Assembly (NCBI RefSeq): GCF_949987515.2
Contig: NC_082696.1
Span: 35,258,431 to 35,322,430, forward strand
Direction of reading: 5' to 3'
DNA length: 64,000 nt
Origin: Delphinus delphis
Lineage: Eukaryota > Chordata > Mammalia > Artiodactyla > Delphinidae
A model generated the notes under the pieces. That model did not search any database. It saw nothing but the letters and a program-made list of their open reading frames with translations, and was not told where the DNA came from. A program made the position numbers and the translations under genes. Shown here in pieces: positions 46,581-57,606 of this stretch; within the stretch, counting starts at the first letter, position 1, and each line of letters opens with the position of its first letter.

Positions 46581-48899
46581 AAAGACACAAGATCTATATC
46601 ATTCCTGGATATCCTAAAACTACTCAAAAATAGGGGGAGAAAACATTAAAAAACACTTAAACGCAATGAACAATTTTTTCTGTGTTAAAATATACAATGT
46701 AAATATTGTTTCAGACCAGATCTTCATAGTATCAGACCAAATAGAATTATATTATTGGATACATAAAGGGAAAAACTACCTCCAATGTTAATTTGCAGTA
46801 ACTATCAACACTGATATCTAAGAACACAAAAAAATAAATAAAAGCAGATATAAACCTGAGTAACATCGTCCTCTACTTTGTAACCCAGAACATCATGTTC
46901 AGTCATTTATTTATTTATTTTTGGTTAGGTTGGAAGGATAAGCCCATCACAGTAGCCTCTGGGCACATTTACAGCATTTTAGAAGAGACATTCTACAGTT
47001 TCTGTATAAATTCTGAGCAGCTTAAAATGAATACTAGTTCTGTTATTTAAAAGGATTTCTGGTTTGTTTCAACTTGTAAGTGATTTAATAGGAGGCCCAC
47101 AGAGAAAATCTGTCTCAGTAATCAAATTATAACAAGTAAGGATTAAAAGTATTAAGAAGTTTAAGCAAAATTTTCAGCAGCCCCGTTTTTTCCCCTGGTA
47201 GGGGGTGGGGCTGAGGTGGAGGGTCACTTGAAGTTGACTGTGGGGATAAGTACAACAAAATTATAAAAAGGAAAAACACAGAAACTGCAAAAATTTTTGG
47301 GTTCATCATGCATCTCCAGCAACAGTGTTTTTCAAACACTTGGGTTTGGCCAAAATCTAGCAGCCTTTTTCCCAAGGACATTTTGTCTCAGTCTACTACT
47401 TTCTTTCTGAATTTATAAAGCCAACTATATTTTACAGGTAAATTTAATTTACACTTTAGGATTCATTTGTACTTAATTCATCAAAGCGTTTTGTTGTGTG
47501 GGCCACTGGATTTTGGAAAAGCCTTGTGATCTTTTTAATAGACGTTTAGAACAATTTTTTTTTTCCTTTCTTAGAAACAGGAAGTCACTATGGCCAAAAG
47601 CAACCAAGGTTAAACTCCAGAGTGTCCGATTTGGGCTTGACATTTAGAAACCACAGATTGAAATGGGTCTTGAGTTAGGCAAAACATTCTTTCTCTTCTT
47701 TATTAGGTGAGAAGAAAGCATGTAGGGTAAAAGCAAAATTATTAGAGTGGGAATGCATCGCTTTAGTCTTTTATAAGCAAAAATAAATACACACATTCTT
47801 TTTCTACTTAAAAAAAACACATTTCTTTAAAAAAATTTGTAAACCTAGTGATTTCTGATATGCTTTTTACTATATACTACATAAATACATAGTACATATA
47901 GTAAATTTATATATGTATGCAAAACACACATACATTTATAAAGTTATAGATATATTAATAAAGTTTCTATTAGTTAAGAATTTATTTATCTACTGCTTTT
48001 GTAAAGTGACTAAATTGTATTATGTAGGATATAACAAAGGCAAAGGATCTCAAAAGAGCATATGGTTGAATTCATAGACTCCTAGCAGGTCAGTGTCCTA
48101 AATATACAAAATGATTGCTAATTAACCTGCTTTTAAAACTCTTCAAGAAAAGAGTTCAAATCCTTTTGCAGTCATGAGATAAGATTAAGAATAAACTTAG
48201 TTTTTTAATCTTTCCAAACCTCCAATAAAAATAGAGAAGTTAGAATAACAAAATAAAATTTTATGACCAACACCTACAGGAAAATTTGAAGAAAGGGTAT
48301 TCCTGCACCCACTACACTTGGATCTGCCATCAGGCACACGTGGTATCAGCAACTGTATGGGAGAAAGTGGAAGGAAGAAAGAAGTACTTCTGATGAGTGT
48401 GAAATTTAGAAAACAAATTCCTAATAGGTATATGCCCCCAAAATGAGATGTCCTCATTTTTGTGTAAAAAGCTCAGTGAGCCAATTCAAAAACAGCAGAC
48501 ATGCCTGGGAAGGGCCTTCAGAGGCTATGATTCATGGGTGAGTTCAAGGGACCACAGAATGTACTGATTGTACAGAAGAGTCTCCATACCAAGAACTTTC
48601 CAAATTGACCAACCAAAGGCCCCTTTCAAAAAAAATGCCCAACCTAAGGAGAACACCTGAGAGGAGAAACTAAACAGAGCTGGGTAGAAACACTAAGGCA
48701 AAGGAAAAAGAAGCTCCAGAAAAAAGTATGGGGGAGAAGGCTTGAGGCATGAAGCTAGGAAAGCTTTGTGGACCATTCTGTTCTTTGAGTACATGAAACA
48801 CTTATCACTTAAAACCAGCAAGAGGAATGAATTGTGGACAGAACCCATGTAAAGTTTTTGTAAGGAAAAGGAATAATATTCATGTTGACAACAAAGGCA
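46581..48899. other. anonymous AT-rich sequence
   Basis: No gene or confidently recognised repeat is seen. There is a small ATTT run near 46905 and an AT-rich TATA/CATA tract at 47870-47960. Confidence 0.4.
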
Positions 48900-50560
48900 T
48901 GCCAGAAAACATCCCACAAAATTGATGAAGTATTCCCTAATATTTCAAAACAAGCTAAAAGAATTTCAGAAAATAATAGAAACTGTGAAAGAATGCCAGA
49001 AGAATTAGAAGCACTCAGAAATTAGCTGATGGAGAGAAAAAGAATATTTGAAAAGAAAGAGGAAAGAACTCAAGAAAGACTTAGAAATAAAAGTAAAAAT
49101 CATTTCAGAAATGATGACTAAACTAGAAGGAACATAGGAACAAATAAATGGATTTGGATAACGGGTAATGCCTTTGGATACATCTGAAAAACAGAATATA
49201 GGAAAAGAGGAGAGTAAAAGAAGATATAAAAGTGAAAACAAAACAAATTAAAAGAAAGTGATAGAGGGAAAAAGGCAAATAAAATCCACCCTTTATGTAG
49301 TAGAAGTCCCCAAAGAAGAAATATAAAGCAAGAGAATAGACTCAATACTGAAATGTATAATTCAGGAAAACTTTTCTAAAATAAAACAAAATCTTTAATC
49401 TATAAACATATTGAAAAAGGCCAAGCACATACCTAGAAAAGTTTAACCGAAAGAGACCACATATTATTTTAGTAAAACTAACTTTAAAAAAAGCCCTTTG
49501 GGCTTCCCTGGTGGCGCAGTGGTTGAGAGTCCGCCTGCCGATGCAGGGGACACAGGTTCGTGCCCCGGTCTGGGAAGATCCCACATGCCGCGGAGCAGCT
49601 GGGCCTGTGAGCCATGGCCGCTGAGCCTGCGCGTCCGGAGCCTGTGCTCCGCAATGGTTGAAGCCACAACAGTGAGAGGCCCTCGTACCGAAGAAAAGAA
49701 AAAAAAAAAAAAAAAAAGCCCTTTGCCTATCTAAACAAAAAGACAAAGTCACTTATAAGAAAAAGAAAACCTGATTGTTATCATGCTTTTTCACAGGAAC
49801 ACTTTATGACAGAAGACAATGAAATATCTTAACATATTTGAGATACTCAAGGAAACAATGTGTGAGCTAAGTCTTTTATATGCCCAGTGACCTTCAAATA
49901 AAAATGCTGAACTTTCTATGAACATACAGGAATTTAGGAAATACTGCCGCATGGAGCCCTTCCTGAGTAATCTACTGGAGAACAAACTTCAGACAACTAA
50001 AATGACTAGAGAGTCCATGGCATAAGGACTGGTTGGTGAGAATTCAATACATATTTACCTGTAAAACTGAAATTAAATGATGGATACAAGGAAATCATTG
50101 TAGTACATAATGGCTATATGTTCTCATGATGTACACACAGCACAATTATTAAATGCAGGGAGAAGGAAGAAAGAATATTGAAAATAAAATAAACCTGCTA
50201 ATTACCTTAAATAGCTGCTATAAATGAAGGTATCACAGAGTTAGAATATCATTAAACCTTCATGAAATAATGCATGTAGACAGTAAATATTAATGGCAGT
50301 TAAAACCATAAAGAGAAGAACAGCCAGACAACATGCGCCTCCTGATAAAAGTACACATGACAATCAATGACATATTTTTGTTATCCAAAAACAAAACATC
50401 AAACCTGAATTTGAAAGTCTTATATCCCATTAGTTGATAGAAAATAAAGAAGAAGAAGAAAAAAAACATGTTAAATAACCCCACAAGGGTACATTGAGAA
50501 AAACCCAGACTGTGGAAAATTCTCCAAGACAAATTAAAGTGGGTTTATAGATCAAAAGGG
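48900..50560 (+). repeat. HAL1-like relic (half-L1 with ORF1 only)
   Basis: A purine-rich stretch encoding decayed coiled-coil, ORF1-like sequence (48900-49480) is followed by 'gatactcaaggaaacaatg', 'gaatttaggaaatactgcc', 'gagcccttcctgagtaatct' and 'aacttcagacaactaaaatg'. This is the order of HAL1, an L1 relative with only an ORF1. A CHR SINE interrupts it at 49501-49710. The boundaries, especially on the right, are approximate. Confidence 0.55.
49486..49725 (+). mobile_element. CHR SINE within the HAL1-like relic
   Basis: The body is 49501-49710, from GGCTTCCCTGGTGGCGCAGT to an A-rich tail. The flanking AAAAAAAGCCCTTTG is at 49486-49500 and 49711-49725. An A-box-like segment follows the head, and a B-box-like 'ggttcgtgccc' lies at about 49556. 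Confidence 0.93.
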
Positions 50561-51250
50561 ACTTAAGATACATGTCAAACAATTGCTATGTAGAAACTCT
50601 GTTGAATCCTGATTTGAACAATCTTAAAGAAAAATTACAAAGCAACTGAGGAAATATGAACACTCTTTGGATACATAATGATATTTAAAAATTAATGGGG
50701 AATTTTAAATATGTTGCAGTTTTGTTTCTTAGAAAATAATAAAACAACTGACTATAAAAATTTCTTCCTTATCTATCACATAGTCATATTATTTAACCTA
50801 CCAACATGCTAACATAAAATTACAGTACAGCACCATGGAACCATTAACATATTACACTGATCAAATAGAAACTTAGAAGTCCTGTGGTTAAAATAAAAAA
50901 CTGAAATGTAAAGTTTGTCAGATGAGATCTGATCTAATAAATGATTGCCTAGCCCCAAACATGTCACTTTAAGGATGTTCAATGATGAAGCTTTTAACTT
51001 CACTAATTAATCTATTCCATAGAAATAATTAGTCTTCTATTAAACTATTTGTTGTATGTGTCTAAAATGAGCCCTCTTTGGCTTACATTTGAATCCATTT
51101 CCTTTATTTGGCTTTCTTAAAAATGGTCATATCAAGACAGACCTGGAATTGACTACTTTTTTGTCAGTGACCACTAGCTGGATTTGAGAAAGGGCTTCAA
51201 GGAGTAGATGTATAGTTTAAATCAGATAGTATTTAAAATGCTGGCATGTG
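50561..51250. other. anonymous sequence
   Basis: No gene or recognised repeat is seen. Confidence 0.4.
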
Positions 51251-51376
51251 GGGAATTCCCTGGCGGTCCAGTGGTTAGGACTTGGCTCTTTCACTGCTAG
51301 GGCTGGATTCAATCCCTGGTCTGGGAACTAAGATCCCGCAAGCTGTGCAGCATGGCCAAAAAAAAACAAAACCATA
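51251..51376 (+). mobile_element. CHR-type SINE, older short variant
   Basis: It runs from GGAATTCCCTGGCGGTCCAG through 'tcaatccctggtctgggaac' and 'taagatcccgcaagctgtgc' to 'catggccaaaaaaaaac'. It belongs to the same short type as the SINE in the Tigger copy. No clear target duplication was found, which fits greater age. Confidence 0.85.
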
Positions 51377-51869
51377 AAAATTGTATTAATAGCTGTATCC
51401 TGCAGGATCCTAACTCACAGAAAAAGTAATTCACTATACTAGTTTTAGAAGAAGGGGGTTAAGTTAGGCGGTTTACAGAATCTCTGGGAGAATCAAAAAC
51501 TGAGTTTCAATACTGCAGAGCCAGGAACAGAGAGCATCAAAGAAAAATGTCCAAACCTCCATGAGCTATTCTAGTGTACCCATGACAGCTAGCCAGATAT
51601 CACCTTGTTGCTTAACACCTAAGATACCATGGACCTGTTGCAAGAAACTCCAGAAACTTAGACTTCAGTGTGTCTTAAGAGCCAAATGCCTCCATTATCA
51701 GGATTGGTAACTGATCTGATCTCTTCAACAAAAGCATTACTGCTCACTTTTGTCTCAGTTGAGTGTATCTACCTAGGTCACAAGTAGAACACTTGCTGCA
51801 AAGGATTTTGAGAAATACAGCTTTAGCCTTCTAGATTCTGCTGTACAAAAGTTATGCTAAAAGGGAGTC
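51377..51869. other. anonymous sequence
   Basis: No gene or recognised repeat is seen. Confidence 0.4.
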
Positions 51870-52115
51870 AAAAGCTTACTAGGTGAACTAGGGCTTCCCT
51901 GGTGGCGCAGTGGTTGAGAGTCCGCCTGCCGATGCAGGGGACACAGGTTCGTGCCCCGGTCTGGGAAGATCCCACATGCCGCGGAGCGCCTGGGCCCGTA
52001 AGCCATGGCTACTGAGCCTGCGCGTCTGGAGCCTGTGCTACGCAACGGGAGAGGCCACACGGTGAGAGGCCCGCGTACCGCAAAAAAAAAAAAAAAAAAA
52101 AAAAAAAAGCTTAGT
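51870..52115 (+). mobile_element. CHR SINE with long uninterrupted A tail
   Basis: The body is 51891-52094, from GGGCTTCCCTGGTGGCGCAG to 'gaggcccgcgtaccgc' and a pure A run of about 27 that merges into the repeat. The flanks AAAAGCTTACTAGGTGAACTA (51870-51890) and AAAAGCTTAGTAGGTGAACTA (52095-52115) differ by one base. This is among the youngest-looking insertions in the window. Confidence 0.94.
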
Positions 52116-52714
52116 AGGTGAACTAAAATAAGTGTTTTCCATTGTTTTCTAAAATACTTAAATTCAGTCTATGTGTTGCTTCTTTAATTCAAGCTCTGCT
52201 GACTCCTCTAAACGTCCTTAAAAGGACCATTCTTTCTGAATATCTTTATCTTTACTAGGCTTCTTAAGTCTTTCTAAATCCTCTCTTTAAATGTTATTAA
52301 GCTTGTCCCTATATTCTAATGTGTCTAACTAATGCCATATAGAGAAGGATGACTTTTTAAGAAGGCATACGTCTGCTAAAATATCCTACTGTATTCTGAC
52401 CTTTATGAAAATAAATTGACTTTGCAAATACATGTTTGACTTGTTTGGTATTTTTCTTATGTAGCCATCTATAACATAGTGCATATATAGTAGCATATAT
52501 TTCTTTAATTAGATATATAGTTTGGTTTTAGATTATTTTTAAGATCATTAAGATAGATAATTATCTTTTTAAAAGTATTTAGGGTATGTTAAATGCTACT
52601 TTTAAAAAGTATAAAACAGCGTATGTATCACCAAATTATTTTTTCAAAAATAACAACCCCCAAATGACAATTTTGCTATAAAACAGGGCCAAGTTCCAAA
52701 ATTCATATTCTTTA

Positions 52715-53058
52715 AAATGAAAGGTCTGGGACTTCCCTGGTGGCACAGTGGTTAAGAATCTGCCTGCCAATGCAGGGGACACAGGTTCGAGTCCTGGTCC
52801 AGGAAGGTCCCACATGCCATGGAGTAGCTAAGCCCATGTGCCACAACTACTGAGCCTGTGCTCTAGAGCCCGTGAGCCACAACTACTGAAGCCCATGCAC
52901 CTGGAGCTCTTGCTCCACAACAAGAGAAGCCACCGCAATGAGAAACCCCTGCATCACAACCAAGAGTAGCCCCCACTCGCCGCAACTAGAGAAGGCCCAC
53001 ACACAGTAGCAAAGACCCAACGCAGCCAAAAATTAATTAATTAATTAAATGAAAGGTC
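52715..53058 (+). mobile_element. longer CHR-type SINE with perfect B box
   Basis: The body is about 52727-53046, from GGGACTTCCCTGGTGGCACA to an AATTAATTAATT tail, about 320 bp. The flanking duplication AAATGAAAGGTC is at 52715-52726 and 53047-53058. It contains GGTTCGAGTCC near 52785, an exact RNA polymerase III B-box. The longer 3' body has several partly repeated 'agcccatg.gccacaactac' units, which the short CHR copies here lack. Confidence 0.92.
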
Positions 53059-56000
53059 CACTGTCCCTTCTCTTCTCAGCCCAGTGTTCATTGTTTATGG
53101 CTACTTTTGGAGCTTAAGAAATTATACAAAACATACTTATTCATGTTCTCACCTGTGGACAGAATCCCTTTATTGAAGGTCTCCTTCCTTTTTTCCAACA
53201 GCCTTATATACAAATAAAATCATTTAAATATAAGTCATCTCAATGAAGAATGAAGAACTTTTGTCTTCTAGGAAAAGTGAGTTAATAAATGCATCAGCTC
53301 ATCTAAGTTTGCCTACCAGATGTGACCTGACTTGGACATTTCATATTTCTGTTTGCAATCAAAATGGAAAAGGAAACAAATAGATAAATAAAATCTATTG
53401 AGGACCATGAATTGAAGGATAGAAAAATGTAGAAAGAGATGATGGTAGGAGTGAAGGAACTGCTTGAAGGCAAGGATGAATGGTTTGAATAGGATACAGA
53501 AGATAATCAAGAGCAAATGGTTTAATGATGCCAGGAGAACAACATGATCTTGGTTATAAAATTCTGAAGTGTCCTGGAGTATAAGAAGTGGTTAGAAAAT
53601 ATTTGGCTCCATTGCCCTAAAACAGGTATGTTTCAAAGTTTTCCAGTTTTGATAACTATAGGCTGTTTTTAAGTGGCCAAATAACAAATTTTGTACAAAT
53701 ATTCATGTACAAATGTTAGTAGACAGTTGTTCAGAATAGTGGCAATTAGTTAATGGACTGAAACTGACCAACATAATAAAGAAAGAAACATTAAAATCAA
53801 GTGAGGGAAGAAAACTGCAGAATTATAAAGTGTGGTCTTTGCCCCTAAGAACTCCCAGAGCCACCCTCATAGAAGGTAACCATGTTCAATAGGCCAGAAA
53901 AAGATTGGCAGTTTTCAGGCTTCCTTCATGCTCTAAGATTATTGGGCCAATGTCAGAGACAATGACCAATCACTTTCAAATTGTCCCAGAGGGGTCTGGA
54001 AAGCAAAGTTCAAACCTTTGGAGAATATTTCCATCCTTATGATGAACTACAGGCTCTGTTTGTGTTTACCATATGGGTTTAGTCTTCAGTTAATGAAAAG
54101 ATAAGCAGCCTCAGAAAACATATGGTACATATTCCACAATAATTTAGAGAAATTATGCAATACATCTTCCATAGAATCTACAATTTAACAGAGAATAAAA
54201 ATCTAAGGTATAGTTGCACGAAACCTGCCAGCATCAGATTGTTCTTAGGCACAAGTAGATATATTTATTTCGCCATTCTTAACAGGAGAAAAACTGCAGA
54301 CCATCCAGTATAGTTGGAATACTGCATTTTTTTCTCCTTTGAAGACTAGAGAAATATATTCTTTTGCTAGCCATAATATAATACACAATGTACACCCTTT
54401 TGTACCTATGTAAGCCACCTTCTTCATAGCATGAAATACAGTTTAAACAGTTTTTGTCTATTTTGCTCTGAAGAAACCTATGAGATAGTGATTCTATCAA
54501 CAAATGTTGAAATGTTCTGCTTATTTAAAAGTCTATCAGTATGCAAATGCCTTTAATAATATTTTCAATTATTCTTTAAGTCCTAAATCACAAGCATGGT
54601 TTTAAATCATAATATTTTCCTCTGAATATAAAAAAATGACAGTTTACAAGGTATGTCTATGTAGTATACTGAAGAAAGTATATTTGGGCACCCGAAGAGG
54701 GTGAGAAGATCCCTTTAATTTACAATGTAGAGCAACCATGGTATTTTACAGCAGGCATTCTTTTTTACTTTTCTCCTTGTCTTTATTTTTAGTCCCTATG
54801 ATGTTTTGTTCCCAGATGTAGGAATGTAGCTGAACAAGGGCTGCTGCTAGTTACTGAGGAAATATCCACATGAAGTCCAGATGTTAATGTGTGATCATTT
54901 TTTCTATCAGCAAATAGATTTCTTTCTGTGTCATGTTGAGATCAGATAAGACTCTTCCTATATTTTACCTTGGTCATTTGGAGCCCTTACTTTATTTAGT
55001 TTTCTAACAGTCACTTATCATTCACCTACACTCTATATAAATCTTACGTCCAAATGAAACAACTTCATTTATATTTCTTATTTTGTTCAGAACAATCTAA
55101 TCTAGGTTTCCATAGGAAAAAAACCTTTTAAGAAAGTATTTTATTTGCAGTTTATAAAATAAAATGTTGAAACTAAGCACAACGTGAATGTCTGGAGAGA
55201 AAAAAAATGAAGACTATGTTTTGCTAGATGTTAACATCACATGTTTTCTTCCACAGTGGTTATTAATAACAGAAGAGCAAAACAAACCCTAAATTAATTA
55301 TAGAGATTTTTTAAGTCTCTCTGCTGGAAGAAAAAAACAAAACAAAACAAAAAAACAGGCAATCTCACAAGGCTTGCCAATGGATCAATACATGATCACT
55401 TTATAAAAATGTTTTTATAGTTTAACTCAAAATTTATTTATTAAGTCTATACTTCAGAGCAATATAGCTGTTTAAATAGAGGCAGTTACCACAATGTTTT
55501 CTAAGGCTAACCTCCTATTGTAAACTGACAATTGTAAAAAGTCAATGAGCTTAAAATTGTTATGATAACTGCTACAATTTTTTTTGATTCTTGGAAACAT
55601 TGAAAAATACTTTATTAAAGTATGTCTCAGCTACTCAGTAGATACATAAATTTCTTTCCATTTGTAGACAAAACTGGGTGAAGAAATCCAGGAGACACCA
55701 TAATTTCAAACTGTATTTCTGCTCAAACTGAAGTTATAACATTGCAAATCTTCCCACCAACCAAGGAGCCAAAAAGGCTGTTCATTGTCTGATTTGGCTC
55801 GAGTAATGGGAGCCATTGTGTTGGCCTTCAGCAGAGTTGGTGGGAAACCAATTTCAACTGGGTCAGACTTAAAATTTGAGCATAATACTGATACTTCTGA
55901 TTGTTTTATGTAAGAATTTATGGCATGGAAAGATTTTATTTTGAGAGATATTTAAAGGTAAACTGGATTCACATTATTTTTGAATTTTCTAACAAATTTA

Positions 56001-57429
56001 ACTTGATTTTGCCATGCCAGGCAATTTTCAACATATTTGTTCATGAAACTTTGCTTAAAGGAAATGAGCCATAGAGTCACTCAGGGAAAACTTTTGGCAT
56101 TAAAATCAAGTCATTATCTGCAGACTTACTCATATACAGGTTAACTGCATGTGTTTTACTAATTAACGAGCCAAACACTATGAACGAAAAAGGTTTAACA
56201 TCCATTATAGACTTTTGCATCAGGTTAACATTAGAACACTAAATTTCCAACTGTAAACTACCACTTCTTATATCTTAACAAATAACAATCACGTGAATTA
56301 ATCCATTGATCTGGGACCAGAGAGATAGCAGGCCATGTGCCTAAAAGAAATGAGATGGTATATCTAAAACTTCTATTTTCCTATTAGTAAACTGATATAT
56401 TTAACAGGAATAAAAAATTAGTGGGAATATCTAAGTTGTTTTTTCGGGTTCTTTTTTTTCATGTAGCCTAATGGCATATGGTGAAAAAAAGGGGGGGAGT
56501 TATGATTAGATATTACAAAATATGAGCAGGGTTTTAAATATTTTAAAGTAAAGTAAAATCTTTATGAGGTTACAGATCTTTTAAAATATTTCCAAAAATG
56601 GCCATCCTTGGTATTATGCTTCACATTTCAGGAGCTTGAACCTCAACCTGCACCCCAAGAATATGGAAGTATTTGCAGTATTAGATTTCCTTACGATGCC
56701 AATTTTATGTCTAAAGTTTAGGAAGAAATAGCATATCTGGTGGAGGCTAGTAAGCAAAGCTTGGGTTCACAGTCCTCCCTAATGATGGAGCCCCTAAAAG
56801 ACACGAATTATTAACATAGACGTCATAGAACTTATGTTTCAACTCACAGGATCACGATTGTTCACTATCTTTATGGAGCACTAACAATCTAAAAATAAAT
56901 AATAATTTTGACAGACTGAAAGCGTCGTATTAAAAATTACCATTTCCTTGATTGCTCAGTTTTATAGAACCATAGAGCAAAAAAAAAGTCTTTCTAAGGT
57001 GATTAGTATGCCTACCTGATTCCAGGCAGGATTACATGTAGATTATCTATTGAATGTAGTTTGTGGGAAAAAAAAAATAGAGAAAATACATCGAATGAGT
57101 TATGATCATTTCTAGCCCCCAAAATTTCATTGTTAGGAAATACTTTGCATGCATCATATGAGCCTTCTTATCCACACTAACTCCAGAACACTAAACTCTG
57201 CACAATAGGGCTGGTCCTAGGATGAATCGTTTCAATTGATTGTACTGAGTCATTTATAGGCCAAGTTTTTAATGCTAACACAAAAGCATTGAAACATTAT
57301 TTTTATGTCAGGAAAAAAAAGTATTATTTATTTCCCCAAAATTTCCACTGAATTTCTTAGTATATTTTTTTAAGAACAGAAAAATGAAACAGTTAGAGTA
57401 TAGAGATTAATCTACATAAATAAAGTGAA
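53059..57429. other. repeat-poor anonymous sequence
   Basis: No recognisable SINE, LINE, LTR or gene is seen in more than 4 kb. Short openings on either strand lack domains. Part of a longer repeat-poor block that continues to about 62570. Confidence 0.45.
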
Positions 57430-57606
57430 ATAATTAGCAACGTGGCCTTGTGGGAAGAGCAGTGATCCAAAGATTTCCAGATGACTCTGACTAATAAGTC
57501 ATAGCACTTTAGGCAAGTGACTTGGCCTCTCACTTACTATTTTTAAACAGTGAAAACGGAATAATAACGGTTATCTGAGAAAACTAATTACATAAGTAAT
57601 ACAAAC
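57430..57606 (+). repeat. MIR relic
   Basis: 'agcaacgtggccttgtggga', 'agagcagtgatccaaagat', 'ctaataagtcatagcacttt', 'aggcaagtgacttggcctct' and 'aataataacggttatctga' follow the MIR order well. Confidence 0.8.
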
